A DNA stretch of 64,000 nucleotides from Pseudomonadales bacterium (GCA_024234675.1 JACKNU010000006.1:69842-133841); one strand, 5' to 3'. Counted from the first letter of the stretch, positions 27,497 to 36,779 are shown. Notes: a model not told the origin generated them from the letters alone. Numbers and translations: made by a program.

Positions 27497-28660
27497 ATGA
27501 TTCGTGTTCTTCATACGGTAGCAGGGTTACACCCGGATTCTGGTGGCCCAGCCAGAACTGTCACCAGTCTCGTTCATCATTTGGGTAAGATCGATGATTT
27601 TGCAGTATCTTTGGCTACCCAGAAATTGAACGGAGAAGAAATCCATACTGGAAACTTGAATACGGAGGGAGTTGTTGTCGCAAGGTGCTCCTCTTCCGCG
27701 TCAGCGAAAGCGGGGACCGCATTTCGTAAAAAGTTATCCGAGCTAGTTACCAACAGACCTACGGATATTATCCATGATCATGGAATATGGCTCCCGGTTA
27801 ACCATATTGTCTCCAGATTGGCGGGCAGGCATCGGATAGCACGAGTCGTGCATACGAGGGGTATGTTGGAACCTTGGGCGCTCTCATATCGTGCTTTTAA
27901 GAAGAGAATCGCTTGGATGATGTATCAAAAAGGAGATCTGGAATCTGTCGCACTTTTCTTTGCCACTGCAACTTCAGAGGCGGAGAGTATAAGAAAGCTT
28001 GGATTTAGCCAGCCCATAGCCATAATTCCCAATGGGGTTGATCTGCCAGAGGTCGATCTGCAAACCAGATTGTCGCCTGCATCTGGGCGACAGCGTAACG
28101 CGGTATTCATGAGTAGAATCCACCCCAAGAAAGGACTTCTTGAGTTGGTAAATGCTTGGGCTAAGGTTAAGCCCGTGGGGTGGAAATTAATCCTTGCGGG
28201 GCCAAACGAGGGCGGGTATCTGCAACAAGTTCTGGCTTGTGTAACAAAACTGGGGTTGGATGACATAGTTGAATATCGGGGAGTAGTGGCTGGCGAAGCC
28301 AAAGCCAAGTTGCTCAAGAATGCAGACCTGTTCATACTTCCGAGCTTTAGCGAGAATTTTGGCGTAGTTGTCGCGGAGGCGTTGGCATATGGGGTCCCTG
28401 TCATATCTACCCTGGGCACGCCATGGCAAGGCTTGGTGGACAGAAGGTGCGGCTGGTGGGTAGCGGCAGAAGCTAATGCATTGGCCGATGCCCTCTGTGA
28501 AGCCATTGCAATGAGCGATGAAGAGAGATACGAAATGGGTGTTCGGGGCCAGCGATACGCGCGGCAGTTTGATTGGGGACAGATTGCGCGAGAGACATCC
28601 GAAGTTTATCGTTGGCTGCTGGGCCGGGCAGATCTTCCTGGGTGTGTGAGGATAGATTGA
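27497..28660 (+). CDS. Glycosyltransferase family 4
   Basis: A 387-residue GT4 enzyme with MIRVLHTVAGLHPDSGGPART at the N-terminus, VFMSRIHPKKGLLELVNAW at the donor-domain start and PSFSENFGVVVAEALAYGVPVIST as the EX7E site. ATG 27497 is chosen over TTG 27488 because the conserved sequence begins there. The stop overlaps the TTG start of the acetyltransferase gene as TTGA. Confidence 0.86.
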   Translation: MIRVLHTVAGLHPDSGGPARTVTSLVHHLGKIDDFAVSLATQKLNGEEIHTGNLNTEGVVVARCSSSASAKAGTAFRKKLSELVTNRPTDIIHDHGIWLPVNHIVSRLAGRHRIARVVHTRGMLEPWALSYRAFKKRIAWMMYQKGDLESVALFFATATSEAESIRKLGFSQPIAIIPNGVDLPEVDLQTRLSPASGRQRNAVFMSRIHPKKGLLELVNAWAKVKPVGWKLILAGPNEGGYLQQVLACVTKLGLDDIVEYRGVVAGEAKAKLLKNADLFILPSFSENFGVVVAEALAYGVPVISTLGTPWQGLVDRRCGWWVAAEANALADALCEAIAMSDEERYEMGVRGQRYARQFDWGQIARETSEVYRWLLGRADLPGCVRID

Positions 28661-29214
28661 AAACCCTCAAGCCCGCGCAAATCAGTACTGAAAATCGCGT
28701 CAAGCGGCTCTTTTGGAGAATCGTCTGGCTGTTATTTTATCGTCCTTCCCCTACGATAATGCACGGATGGCGAAGATTTTTGCTAACTCTTTTTGGTGCG
28801 AAGATCGGGCGAAAGGCGCATCCGTATCCTTCCTCCAAAGTCTGGGCACCCTGGAACTTAGAAATGGGTGACAACAGTTGCCTGGCTGACGGTGTGGACT
28901 GCTACTGTGTAGCGAAGGTTACTGTCGGTGCTAATGCGACCATTAGCCAATATAGCTTTATATGTACTGCTAGCCATGATTACACCGATGCAATGATGCC
29001 GCTGATGGTAGCCCCAGTTACCATCGGGGATGGGGCTTGGATAACAGCGGACGTTTTTGTGGGGCCTGGGGTCACGATAGGTGATGGGGCTGTTGTAACC
29101 GCTCGTTCGAGTGTATTTGCTGACATAGAGCCGTGGGTAGTGGCGCGGGGAAACCCGGCAGTGGCAGTTAAGCCAAGGGTTATGAAGAGTGGCCCGAATG
29201 AGGGCCAATTGTGA
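28657..29214 (+). CDS. WcaF-like acyltransferase (left-handed beta helix)
   Basis: A 185-residue hexapeptide-repeat acetyltransferase. Hexapeptide turns (VTVGANATIS, VTIGDGAWITADVFVGPGVTIGDGAVV) occupy about 85-160, with the family Asp/His in SHDYTD and a basic N-terminal segment that includes HGWRRFLLTLFGAKIG. It would O-acetylate a sugar, using acetyl-CoA. The TTG start 28657 overlaps the previous stop by 3 nt and gives the expected family length. Confidence 0.82.
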   Translation: MKTLKPAQISTENRVKRLFWRIVWLLFYRPSPTIMHGWRRFLLTLFGAKIGRKAHPYPSSKVWAPWNLEMGDNSCLADGVDCYCVAKVTVGANATISQYSFICTASHDYTDAMMPLMVAPVTIGDGAWITADVFVGPGVTIGDGAVVTARSSVFADIEPWVVARGNPAVAVKPRVMKSGPNEGQL

Positions 29215-29872
29215 ACAAACCGGATGTGACCTGCTATGTTTACGAGAGCGGGAGTCATAACCGTATTCACGAGTACTCATTCTCCTATGTATTTTTGCTG
29301 CTAGGCGAGACCCCATTCGCTGCTCGCAAGGATAGAAGACTATTAGAGGTTGGTTGTGGTAACGGCATTGTGGCTTCTGCTATACGCTCCCGCGGCTGGG
29401 CGGTGATGGGCATTGATCCATCCGAGCAGGGAATCATATATGCCCGTGAGGTGTACCCAAAAATTGATTTGTCCTAAGGGCCAGCTTAAGGAACTTTCCG
29501 CAATGTACGCCCGTTTTCCCGTTGTTTTAAGCCTGGAGTTTGTCGAGCACGTTTACGATCCACGTAAGTATGCTGCAACCATATTCTCGTTGGTTGAATC
29601 AGGTGGTACCGCGATAATCTCCGCACCGTATCATGGCTATTGGAAAAATCTCGTAGTGGCCTTGTCGGGAAAGATGGACTCACATCTCACAGCCTTGTGG
29701 GACCATGGCCAAACCAAATTTTGGTCAATTAAACTTCTCTCTGCTCAGCGAAGCGGGTTTTCTGGACATTCGGTTCGAGCGGGTCGGACTTGTGCCCGTT
29801 TTTTGCAAAATCGATGATCGCAATTGCTCGCAAGCCGCAATGATAGATCAAACACCAAGGAAAGCAGTTTGA
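29211..29872 (+). pseudogene. Class I SAM methyltransferase, two frameshifts
   Basis: Three successive reading frames together encode one methyltransferase. The first (GTG 29211 to about 29475) carries motif I LLEVGCGNGIVAS and MGIDPSEQ. The second (to about 29735) carries FPVVLSLEFVEHVYDP and GGTAIISAPYHGYWKN. The third (to 29872) reads LLSEAGFLDIRFERVG. Frameshifts lie near 29475 and 29735. The third frame ends in a TTGA overlap with the next gene, which supports it as the original end. The gene is either dead or the sequence has two errors. Confidence 0.8.
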
Positions 29873-30831
29873 AAAATCCCATTAGAACCAGAACTCTTGT
29901 AACGGGCGGATCAGGTTTTCTCGGTTCGCACCTATGTGAGCGCCTTTTAAATGAAGGCAACGATGTGCTGTGCGTCGACAATTTCTTTACAGGAACAAGA
30001 GAGAATGTACAGCACCTTGTCAGCCACCCACGCTTCGAGTTGATGCGGCATGATGTGACATTTCCACTGTATGTCGAGGTGGATGAAATATATAACTTGG
30101 CTTGCCCAGCGTCACCTATTCACTATCAGTTTGATCCAGTACAGACCACTAAGACCAGTGTGCATGGCGCCATCAACATGCTGGGTTTGGCCAAGCGAGT
30201 CAAAGCCAAAATATTTCAAGCCTCCACCAGTGAGGTATACGGTGACCCGCAGGTTCATCCTCAAACTGAGGACTACTGGGGGCACGTCAACCCTATTGGG
30301 TTTCGCTCCTGCTACGACGAGGGCAAGCGTTGCGCCGAGACTCTCTTTTTTGATTACAAACGCCAACACAACCTGCCCATTAAGGTCGCTCGCATTTTTA
30401 ATACCTATGGGCCGAGGATGCATCCGAATGATGGCCGGGTCGTATCCAACTTTATTGTCCAGGCGCTCAAGGGAGAGCCCATAACAATTTTTGGTGAAGG
30501 CCGGCAGACACGCGCATTCTGTTATGTAGATGATTTGATCGAGGCGTTTGTACGCCTTATGGCAACGCCTGAGTCATTCACTGGTCCTGTAAATTTGGGA
30601 AATCCCGGGGAGTTCACCATTGGACAGTTAGCGGAGTTGGTAATCGAATTGACGAATTCCAGTTCTGAACTTATCAACAAACCTCTGCCATCAGACGATC
30701 CACAGCAGCGGCAGCCTGACATCAGCCTGGCGAAAGCAGAGCTGGGCTGGGAGCCGATCACTCCGTTGAGCGAGGGCTTGCTGAAGACTATAGCCTATTT
30801 CGACAAGATGATAGCCGACGGGTTGGCCTAG
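29869..30831 (+). CDS. UDP-glucuronate decarboxylase (UDP-xylose synthase)
   Basis: A 320-residue extended SDR. The NAD-binding motif VTGGSGFLGSH lies at 11-21, the family sequence NLACPASPIHYQ near 82-93, and the catalytic STSEVYG and YDEGK (YxxxK) follow. These match UXS enzymes, which convert UDP-glucuronate to UDP-xylose, so the polysaccharide probably contains xylose or a derivative. TTG 29869 overlaps the previous stop as TTGA. Confidence 0.9.
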   Translation: MKNPIRTRTLVTGGSGFLGSHLCERLLNEGNDVLCVDNFFTGTRENVQHLVSHPRFELMRHDVTFPLYVEVDEIYNLACPASPIHYQFDPVQTTKTSVHGAINMLGLAKRVKAKIFQASTSEVYGDPQVHPQTEDYWGHVNPIGFRSCYDEGKRCAETLFFDYKRQHNLPIKVARIFNTYGPRMHPNDGRVVSNFIVQALKGEPITIFGEGRQTRAFCYVDDLIEAFVRLMATPESFTGPVNLGNPGEFTIGQLAELVIELTNSSSELINKPLPSDDPQQRQPDISLAKAELGWEPITPLSEGLLKTIAYFDKMIADGLA

Positions 30832-30836
30832 TAGCA

Positions 30837-31724
30837 TTGAAAGCAACTACTTCTAAACTGTCTATTACCGTTCTTCTAGCAGTAAAGAATGAAGAGGCTA
30901 ACCTACCTAAGTGCCTGATGTCCTTGGGCAGGGTAGAGCGAGTCATTTTGCTCGATTCACAGAGCAAGGATTCGACAGCCGAAATCGCGGCTAATTTCGA
31001 TGCAGAGGTTGTTCAATTTCATTACAGCGGTGGCTACCCCAAGAAACGGCAGTGGGGCCTAAATGAGTTGGATATCAGAACAGATTGGGTATTCCTGCTC
31101 GATGCCGATGAGGTAGTTTCTGGTTCACTCTGGCAAGAGATAGAGGCCGCCATAATAGCGCCTGATTCGCCGGACGCATTCCTCATGGTCAAGGGATTTC
31201 ATTTCTTGGGCAAACGGTTCCGTTTTGGGGGTTTTTCTCACTCGGCAGTCCTTCTTTTTCGAAGAGGAGCTGCTGCATTCGAAGAACTGGATGCCAGCGT
31301 CGATACAGGGCTTGATATGGAAGTGCATGAGCGGGTTATCGTTAGTGGTTCGGTAGGCGCGATAGCCGTACCTTTGATTCATGAGGATTTCAAGGGGTTG
31401 CAGGCATACATTGATAGGCACAATAAATATTCGACCTGGGAAGCCGGGGTGCGATACAGCAACTTACGCAAAGGCATTTACGGCACAAAAACGATTACTC
31501 CCCGGTTATTTGGCAATGCACAGGAGAGGCGCCGTTTCTTGAAGAACATTGCTATTCGCATGCCCTTTGAGCCAGCGCTTTGGTTTTTTTACCACTATGT
31601 TTTTCGCTTGGGCTTTCTGGAAGGCAAGCGGGGTCTTATTGCCTCTCAAATTCGAGCCAGTTATATAAGTCAGGCCCGTGCAAAGCTTTATGAGCTTGAG
31701 CTAGCAGAGCGCGGTAAAGCCTAG
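30837..31724 (+). CDS. Glycosyltransferase family 2 (WaaE-like)
   Basis: A 295-residue GT-A enzyme. ITVLLAVKNEEANLPKCLMSL is the GT2 N-terminus, and LDSQSKDST with LLDADEVVS provides the DXD-type metal site. GYPKKRQWGLN is typical of the WaaE/KdtX group. Start TTG 30837 lies 5 nt after the decarboxylase stop. The acceptor is unknown. Confidence 0.85.
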   Translation: MKATTSKLSITVLLAVKNEEANLPKCLMSLGRVERVILLDSQSKDSTAEIAANFDAEVVQFHYSGGYPKKRQWGLNELDIRTDWVFLLDADEVVSGSLWQEIEAAIIAPDSPDAFLMVKGFHFLGKRFRFGGFSHSAVLLFRRGAAAFEELDASVDTGLDMEVHERVIVSGSVGAIAVPLIHEDFKGLQAYIDRHNKYSTWEAGVRYSNLRKGIYGTKTITPRLFGNAQERRRFLKNIAIRMPFEPALWFFYHYVFRLGFLEGKRGLIASQIRASYISQARAKLYELELAERGKA

Positions 31725-31753
31725 TGTTAATCCCTTGGGATATTGGGGCGTAA

Positions 31754-32644
31754 ATGACGATCTCAAGCACCTTGAAATTTATTGCCACGCACCCCCTGAA
31801 CCATCAACAAAAGGCGCTATCGGTCTGGCGGTTTGCTAAGTGGCAGATAGCCAGTCGCCTTGCTCCCGGTGCAATCGTCTTTGATTGGGTCAATGGATCA
31901 CGTTTTATGGTCAGGAAGGGCGAGACTGGACTTACTGGCAATGTGTATACAGGACTGCATGAATTCCCTGATATGGCTTATCTGCTGCATGTCTTGCGGC
32001 CTGAAGATTTGTTTGTCGATGTCGGCGCCAATGTGGGCTCGTACACTATTCTTGCATGTTCAGCGGTGGGCGCCAAAGGCTATGCGTTTGAGCCGATTCC
32101 AAGTACCCACAGTCGGCTGGTGGAAAACTTGCGACTCAACTGCCTGGAACAAACGGTGCGACATCCCAACGTGGGTATCGGCGACCAAAGCGGCGAGCTG
32201 CTCTTTACTACCGACGGCGATACCATAAATCACGCTTTGGCTGAGGGTGAGCTCTGTGCCAATACTGTAAGCGTTGAGGTGGCCACGCTGGACGCAGTAC
32301 TAATGGACGATTCGCCTTCGTTGATCAAGATAGATGTAGAGGGTTTTGAGAAGCCGGTATTACTTGGGGCTCAATCGGTTCTTTCCAATACCTCGCTGCA
32401 CTCAGTGATTATGGAGCTCAACGGCAGTGGCGAGCGTTACGGTTTTGATGAATCCACGATTCTGGAGATGATGTTCGACCACGGGTTTCGAGCCTATTCA
32501 TATCAGCCCTTTCAGCGAACTCTCCACGATTTGAACGGCAAGAACCTGGATTCGGGTAACACGCTGTTCATAAGGAACAGGGAATATGTGGAGGGCAGAA
32601 TCCGTTCAGCTGACAAGATCACGGTTAACGGCTGTGCCTTTTAG
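31754..32644 (+). CDS. FkbM-family methyltransferase
   Basis: A 296-residue FkbM methyltransferase with LFVDVGANVGSYTILA (about 90-105), AFEPIPSTHSRLVENL, and the hallmark LIKIDVEGFEKPVLLGA (near 190-206). It is the second FkbM protein of the operon and the last gene on this strand before a convergent glycosyltransferase. Confidence 0.86.
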   Translation: MTISSTLKFIATHPLNHQQKALSVWRFAKWQIASRLAPGAIVFDWVNGSRFMVRKGETGLTGNVYTGLHEFPDMAYLLHVLRPEDLFVDVGANVGSYTILACSAVGAKGYAFEPIPSTHSRLVENLRLNCLEQTVRHPNVGIGDQSGELLFTTDGDTINHALAEGELCANTVSVEVATLDAVLMDDSPSLIKIDVEGFEKPVLLGAQSVLSNTSLHSVIMELNGSGERYGFDESTILEMMFDHGFRAYSYQPFQRTLHDLNGKNLDSGNTLFIRNREYVEGRIRSADKITVNGCAF

Positions 32645-32691
32645 CTCCTGCTTGCGAAGCTTGTCTGAGGGGTTAACCTGGGCGCCTAAGT

Positions 32692-33441
32692 TCAGCTTCG
32701 CGTAATCCACTGCCCCAGCTTACCGAGAGGTTTGGCAATTAGCGTCCAGGGCCGGGGTTTTATCCCATTCACCCGCCAGGCCTGGCGGTCGAAGCGGTTC
32801 GCCTTGATGCGGTTCGTCAGGCTGGCGTTGCTCATGCCCTCGTTGCGCATGTGCACTAGCACCCGAGGAATATATGCCGCGTTGGCATTGTGCTTGAGCA
32901 GCATACGTAGCATCAGTTCGTAGTCCGCCGCTGAGCCCAGATCCAGCCGGTAGCCGCCGTGTTGCTCGTACAGTGAACGGCGGATGAAGAAGGTAGGGTG
33001 GGGCGGCATCCAGCCTGAATAGAACCTCTCGCGGCTATACTCCCCAGATTTCCAGGTGCGAATTACCTTATCGGTATCCTCCCGGTCTACGTATAGCAGG
33101 TCGCCATAGCTGACTTCTACTGTGGGATCGGCGAAGGTCTTAATCACAAGTTGTAGAACATCGTCGGTGGGGTAGTAGTCGTCTGCGTTCAATACTCCTA
33201 CAATATCGCCGGTGGCGTGTTTGAGGCCCTTGTTTATCGCGTCGTACATGCCCTGATCGGGCTCGCTGATGACGAGCGTGTTTGGTCCCGGGTGCTGCTG
33301 TATCACCTCCAGCGTGCCGTCGGTGGATATGCCGTCCACCAGGATATGCTGGCACGGCACGGTTTGCTCGGCAATGGAGCGCAGGCAGTGGCCGATGGTG
33401 TCGGCGTTGTTCCACACTGGGGTGATGAGCGTTATGGACAT
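32692..33441 (-). CDS. Glycosyltransferase family 2
   Basis: A 249-residue GT-A enzyme of the WcaA-like group. SITLITPVWNNADTIGHCLRSI opens the protein, DGISTDGT and LNADDYY give the metal/nucleotide site, and HPTFFIRRSLYEQHGGY is the acceptor-side motif. It reads opposite to the operon and converges on the FkbM gene; its start is divergent from the nucleotidyltransferase at 33538. Confidence 0.87.
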   Translation of the reverse strand: MSITLITPVWNNADTIGHCLRSIAEQTVPCQHILVDGISTDGTLEVIQQHPGPNTLVISEPDQGMYDAINKGLKHATGDIVGVLNADDYYPTDDVLQLVIKTFADPTVEVSYGDLLYVDREDTDKVIRTWKSGEYSRERFYSGWMPPHPTFFIRRSLYEQHGGYRLDLGSAADYELMLRMLLKHNANAAYIPRVLVHMRNEGMSNASLTNRIKANRFDRQAWRVNGIKPRPWTLIAKPLGKLGQWITRS

Positions 33442-33468
33442 TACAGCATGATTTCTCGAGCAGTCTGT

Positions 33469-33496
33469 TTGACTTGGGATCGCCTTGGATTATATC
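33469..33496 (+). promoter_or_regulatory. Probable sigma-70 promoter
   Basis: TTGACT at 33469-33474 and TATATC at 33491-33496 are separated by 16 bp. They lie 41 nt ahead of the nucleotidyltransferase start in the divergent gap. Confidence 0.45.
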
Positions 33497-33537
33497 GTCA
33501 CGAGCCTCCCGCTCACAGAGGCGACTCCAAATAACCG

Positions 33538-34653
33538 GTGAACAGGCCCTTGCAGTATCCTCAAATCTTTCCAGCGGAAGCTCTGCCTCTCGACCAAGAG
33601 CGATTAGCGAGCCCTGAATTCGCCGAGTGGCTACTCCGCAGTCCTGTGCACAGCAAGCTGATACCGCACGTCAGTCACCTGCTTGAAGAGCGTTCCTTAG
33701 TGCTGCCCGGTGACATGGCCGAGAACCTGCGGCAGCAGCGGGTCGCCTCCCTGATGCATGTAATGCGTCTCAAAGCGGAAAACGACTGCTTGATGGCTGC
33801 GCTTCACCAGGCTGGTATCCGCTGCATTCCACTCAAGGGCGCGGTATTGGCTGAGAAGCTTTACAGCAGCCTCGACCAACGGCCCTTTGGCGATATCGAT
33901 TTGATGGTGGAGCCGGAAAGCCTGGCCAGCGCCGCAAAGATTCTTCTTGATTCAGGTTACGAGGATGTCAGCAGCAATCTGAAGCAGTTCCATCTCGAGT
34001 TCCAGAAAACGCTGAGCTCAGGTCGTGTGATTCCTGTTGAACTACACCAGCGCCCGCTGGGGTACGCGATAGGTGATGACCACCTGGTTTTCGGCTTGGC
34101 CGGTTCACGGGGTTTTAACGATTGGATATGGAGCAGGGCGCAGCCTGGTGAAGTTCATTGGGATATGCACCCCGCCGACGAACTAGTATATCTCTGTCTT
34201 CATCTGGCGAAGCACATCATTCTTGAAAGCAGACTGTATGTGGATGGTGTGGCTTGCAGCAGTCTTTTACTGGCAAGGGATATCAACTTGGTTGTGGGGC
34301 AATGGGGTAGTGACCTCGATTGGGGGAGCTTTTTTGCCACCGTAGAGCGTTTTCACCTGACCCAGCCGGTTCGTATGTCACTGGCATTAACCCGCACCTG
34401 GTTCAATGATGAGCGTACAGAACTGGATGGGTTCGTAGCGGCATTCCCCGCTTGGCGCGCGAAGTACTATTTCGATTGGGCGAGTAACCCGTGGAAGTCA
34501 CCACCCTGGCGAATACCTGGCCCTCATCAGTTGGAAATGGTATTTGACACCATGATGATGGCGGATCACTGGTCCGACAGGTTGCTTATCTTGCCGCTGG
34601 TGGTGGGGGAGCTGTTTCGGCGTAAGGGTACGGGTAGGGTCAGCCACGGTTAG
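33538..34653 (+). CDS. NTP_transf_5-type nucleotidyltransferase
   Basis: A 371-residue protein of the uncharacterised nucleotidyltransferase family PF14907. The core LKGAVLAEKLYSS followed by RPFGDIDLMVEP shows the G-x-D-x-D metal-binding pattern near 115-124, and HQRPLGYAI with ELVYLCLHLAKH follows. Members occur in lasso-peptide clusters and in EPS clusters, so either context fits here. The lasso locus lies about 28 kb upstream. Start GTG 33538. Its substrate is not known. Confidence 0.72.
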   Translation: MNRPLQYPQIFPAEALPLDQERLASPEFAEWLLRSPVHSKLIPHVSHLLEERSLVLPGDMAENLRQQRVASLMHVMRLKAENDCLMAALHQAGIRCIPLKGAVLAEKLYSSLDQRPFGDIDLMVEPESLASAAKILLDSGYEDVSSNLKQFHLEFQKTLSSGRVIPVELHQRPLGYAIGDDHLVFGLAGSRGFNDWIWSRAQPGEVHWDMHPADELVYLCLHLAKHIILESRLYVDGVACSSLLLARDINLVVGQWGSDLDWGSFFATVERFHLTQPVRMSLALTRTWFNDERTELDGFVAAFPAWRAKYYFDWASNPWKSPPWRIPGPHQLEMVFDTMMMADHWSDRLLILPLVVGELFRRKGTGRVSHG

Positions 34654-34701
34654 GTTTTCCCTGCAGTAACAGCATGGAGCATGGTCATGGCTGTGGGGGG
34701 C

Positions 34702-34716
34702 GCGGAGATTTTTTGG
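34702..34716 (+). repeat. Partial TCTCCGCGGAGA-T6 site
   Basis: GCGGAGATTTTTTGG remains, while the left arm TCTCC is replaced by GGGC. It is fused to a REP copy at 34715. This is the leftmost member of the series. Confidence 0.6.
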
Positions 34717-34737
34717 TCGAATGAATTCGACCCTACA
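34715..34737 (-). repeat. REP sequence (minus orientation)
   Basis: Arms GGTCGAAT/ATTCGACC followed by CCTACA, downstream of gmd copy 1. Confidence 0.85.
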
Positions 34738-34752
34738 TTATGGTAGATTTCG

Positions 34753-35883
34753 TTACTCCCGCGCGTGATTAACCTCGTAACCACTCTCCCTAAGTAACCG
34801 ATTCTTCTTCGCCGTGGCCAGGTCGCTGGCCACCATTTCCTCGATCATCTCGTCCAGGGTGGTGCGCGGCTCCCAGCCCAGGCGGGTTTTGGCGTGGCTG
34901 GGGTCGCCCAGCAGGGTTTCCACTTCCGCCGGGCGGTAGTAGCGGGGGTCTATGGCCACGATGGTGTCGCCGGGTTTGAGGGTGATGGCCGGGTCGGCTT
35001 TGTTTTTGTCGATGCTGTCGACGATGCCTTGCTCGTCGGTGCCCTGGCCCTCGAAGCGCAGGGTGATGCCCAGTTGCTGTGCCGATCTGTCGATAAAGTC
35101 GCGCACCGAGGTCTGCTGGCCGGTGGCGATCACGAAGTCTTCGGGCTGGTCCTGCTGCAGCATCAGCCACTGCATTTCCACGTAGTCGCGGGCGTGGCCC
35201 CAGTCGCGGCGGGCGTCGATGTTGCCCATGTACAGGCAGGCGTCCAGGCCCTGGCTGACGTTACTCAGGCCCCGGGTGATCTTGCGGCTGACGAAGGTTT
35301 CGCCGCGGCGCGGGCTCTCGTGGTTAAACAGGATGCCGTTGCAGGCGTACATGCCGTAGGCCTCGCGGTAGTTCACGGTAATCCAGTAGGCGTACAGCTT
35401 GGCCACGCCGTAGGGCGAGCGCGGGTAGAAGGGGGTTTGCTCGGTCTGCGGGGTTTGCTGCACCAGGCCGTACAGCTCCGAGGTGCTGGCCTGGTAGATG
35501 CGGGTTTTGTGTTCCAGGCCCAGCAGGCGCACCGCCTCCAGCACCCGCAGGGTGCCCAGGCCGTCCACGTCGGCGGTGTACTCGGGCTCCTCGAAGCTCA
35601 CCGCCACGTGGCTTTGCGCCCCCAGGTTGTAGATCTCATCGGGCTGCACCTGCTGGATGATGCGGGTGATGTTGCTGGTGTCGCCCAGGTCGCCGTAGTG
35701 CAGGGTGAAGTTGCGCCCGCTGGTGTGGGGGTCGTGGTACAGGTGGTCTACCCGCCCGGTGTTGAAGGACGAGGCCCGGCGCTTGATGCCGTGCACGGCG
35801 TAGCCTTTTTCCAGCAGCAGTTCCGCCAGGTAGGAGCCGTCCTGGCCGGTTACGCCGGTTATTAGGGCGGTTTTTTGGGTCAT
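34753..35883 (-). CDS. gmd: GDP-mannose 4,6-dehydratase, copy 1
   Basis: A 376-residue SDR that converts GDP-mannose to GDP-4-keto-6-deoxymannose, the first step to GDP-fucose. The Rossmann motif GVTGQDGSYLAE lies at 9-20, catalytic STSELYG follows, and YGVAKLYAYW supplies YxxxK. Full length and intact. Copy 2 at 54328 is nearly identical, differing mainly near the C-terminal quarter. A sigma-70 promoter shared with the other gmd and fcl copies lies upstream (35922-35950). Confidence 0.95.
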   Translation of the reverse strand: MTQKTALITGVTGQDGSYLAELLLEKGYAVHGIKRRASSFNTGRVDHLYHDPHTSGRNFTLHYGDLGDTSNITRIIQQVQPDEIYNLGAQSHVAVSFEEPEYTADVDGLGTLRVLEAVRLLGLEHKTRIYQASTSELYGLVQQTPQTEQTPFYPRSPYGVAKLYAYWITVNYREAYGMYACNGILFNHESPRRGETFVSRKITRGLSNVSQGLDACLYMGNIDARRDWGHARDYVEMQWLMLQQDQPEDFVIATGQQTSVRDFIDRSAQQLGITLRFEGQGTDEQGIVDSIDKNKADPAITLKPGDTIVAIDPRYYRPAEVETLLGDPSHAKTRLGWEPRTTLDEMIEEMVASDLATAKKNRLLRESGYEVNHARE

Positions 35884-35921
35884 GGTGGGTGGGGGCTTAC
35901 TGGTTGTGGGCTCGGGGGGTG

Positions 35922-35950
35922 ATGATAACGCTTATCAGAGGGGCTGTTCA
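35922..35950 (-). promoter_or_regulatory. Shared gmd/fcl-type promoter, gmd copy 1
   Basis: Read on the minus strand: TGAACA, 17 bp, TATCAT. The -10 is about 39 nt from the gmd start. The same architecture precedes all four gmd and fcl copies. Confidence 0.65.
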
Positions 35951-35968
35951 GGTTTTTTGGGGCGGGCG

Positions 35969-35988
35969 TTTCCGCGGAGATTTTTTGG
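35969..35988 (+). repeat. TCTCCGCGGAGA-T6 site (TTTCC variant)
   Basis: TTTCCGCGGAGATTTTTTGG, 127 nt ahead of the RelB-like antitoxin start. Confidence 0.8.
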
Positions 35989-36095
35989 CTGGTTTTGGTG
36001 TTCGGGGGTGAGCCGCCGTCAGATAAGGTGAGCTCGATACCTTGTTGGGAGCATAGGATGTGCCTAGAATGCAGAAACGTTCAGTTGGAGGAATT

Positions 36096-36335
36096 ATGTC
36101 TACTGAGATGATGGAGCGCCTCCGTTCCGAGGCTTTAATGCTCTCGATGCCTGAACGGGCCGAACTGGCACATGATTTACTGGAAAGCCTTGATGCACCG
36201 GCTGATGAGGGTGTTGAAGATGCCTGGGACGAAGAGATCATCAGGCGAATTGCGCAGATCGATGCAGGGCAAGCCACACTCCTGAGCCGGGAACAGTTGC
36301 GACAGAAACTGCAGGATAGACTCGGCAATGTTTAG
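36096..36335 (+). CDS. Addiction-module antitoxin (TIGR02574-like)
   Basis: A 79-residue acidic protein of the putative addiction-module component family. The signature LSMPERAELAHDLLESLD is followed by EDAWDEEIIRRIAQIDAG. ATG 36096 is chosen because GGAGG lies 6 nt ahead; the frame opens earlier. Its stop overlaps the toxin start by one base. A copy with about 88 percent identity by eye lies at 51487. Confidence 0.82.
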   Translation: MSTEMMERLRSEALMLSMPERAELAHDLLESLDAPADEGVEDAWDEEIIRRIAQIDAGQATLLSREQLRQKLQDRLGNV

Positions 36336-36658
36336 TGCGCTCTTTACGAATACTTGGCGAGGCAGCACAAGAAGCCATTGAGGCAGTTGCCTGGTATGAG
36401 GCAGAGAGACCGGGGCTTGGTGGAGAGTTTGCCGATGCGATTGACGCCGCTTTAGATCTTATAGAACAGGATATTCTTCCGCTGCTCCCATGTGCCGGCG
36501 AAGCAGGATTTGAAGGAGCCAAACGGATTATCCTCAGGCGCTTCCCTTACGAAATAGTCGTCGTCGAAAGGCAAAACGAAATAATTGTGGTTGCATTCGC
36601 TCACCATTCGCGCAAACCGGGTTATTGGCGCGACCGTCTGCATCTCAAGAGTTCTTAA
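36335..36658 (+). CDS. RelE/ParE-family toxin
   Basis: A 107-residue RelE/ParE-like protein: AAQEAIEAVAWYEAERPGLGGEFADAI is the N-terminal helix pair and RRFPYEIVVVERQNEIIVVAFAHHSRKPGYWRDR the C-terminal beta strands. It probably acts on translation or DNA gyrase and is neutralised by the antitoxin upstream. The start is GTG. Intact, unlike the related toxin remnants at 51726 and 55900. Confidence 0.82.
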   Translation: MRSLRILGEAAQEAIEAVAWYEAERPGLGGEFADAIDAALDLIEQDILPLLPCAGEAGFEGAKRIILRRFPYEIVVVERQNEIIVVAFAHHSRKPGYWRDRLHLKSS

Positions 36659-36707
36659 CGCATCCGCTTTATCATGTAGTTTCCTGTATCCCCACTAGCG
36701 GCGGACG

Positions 36708-36726
36708 TCTCCGCGGAGATTTTTGG
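36708..36726 (+). repeat. TCTCCGCGGAGA-T5 site
   Basis: TCTCCGCGGAGATTTTTGG, 104 nt ahead of the gene at 36812. The following 60 bp match the segment after the 56101 site. Confidence 0.85.
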
Positions 36727-36779
36727 CCGGAAATGATGGATTACGTTGCTTGGGGGTTTTGCATTGCCGGGATAAAATA

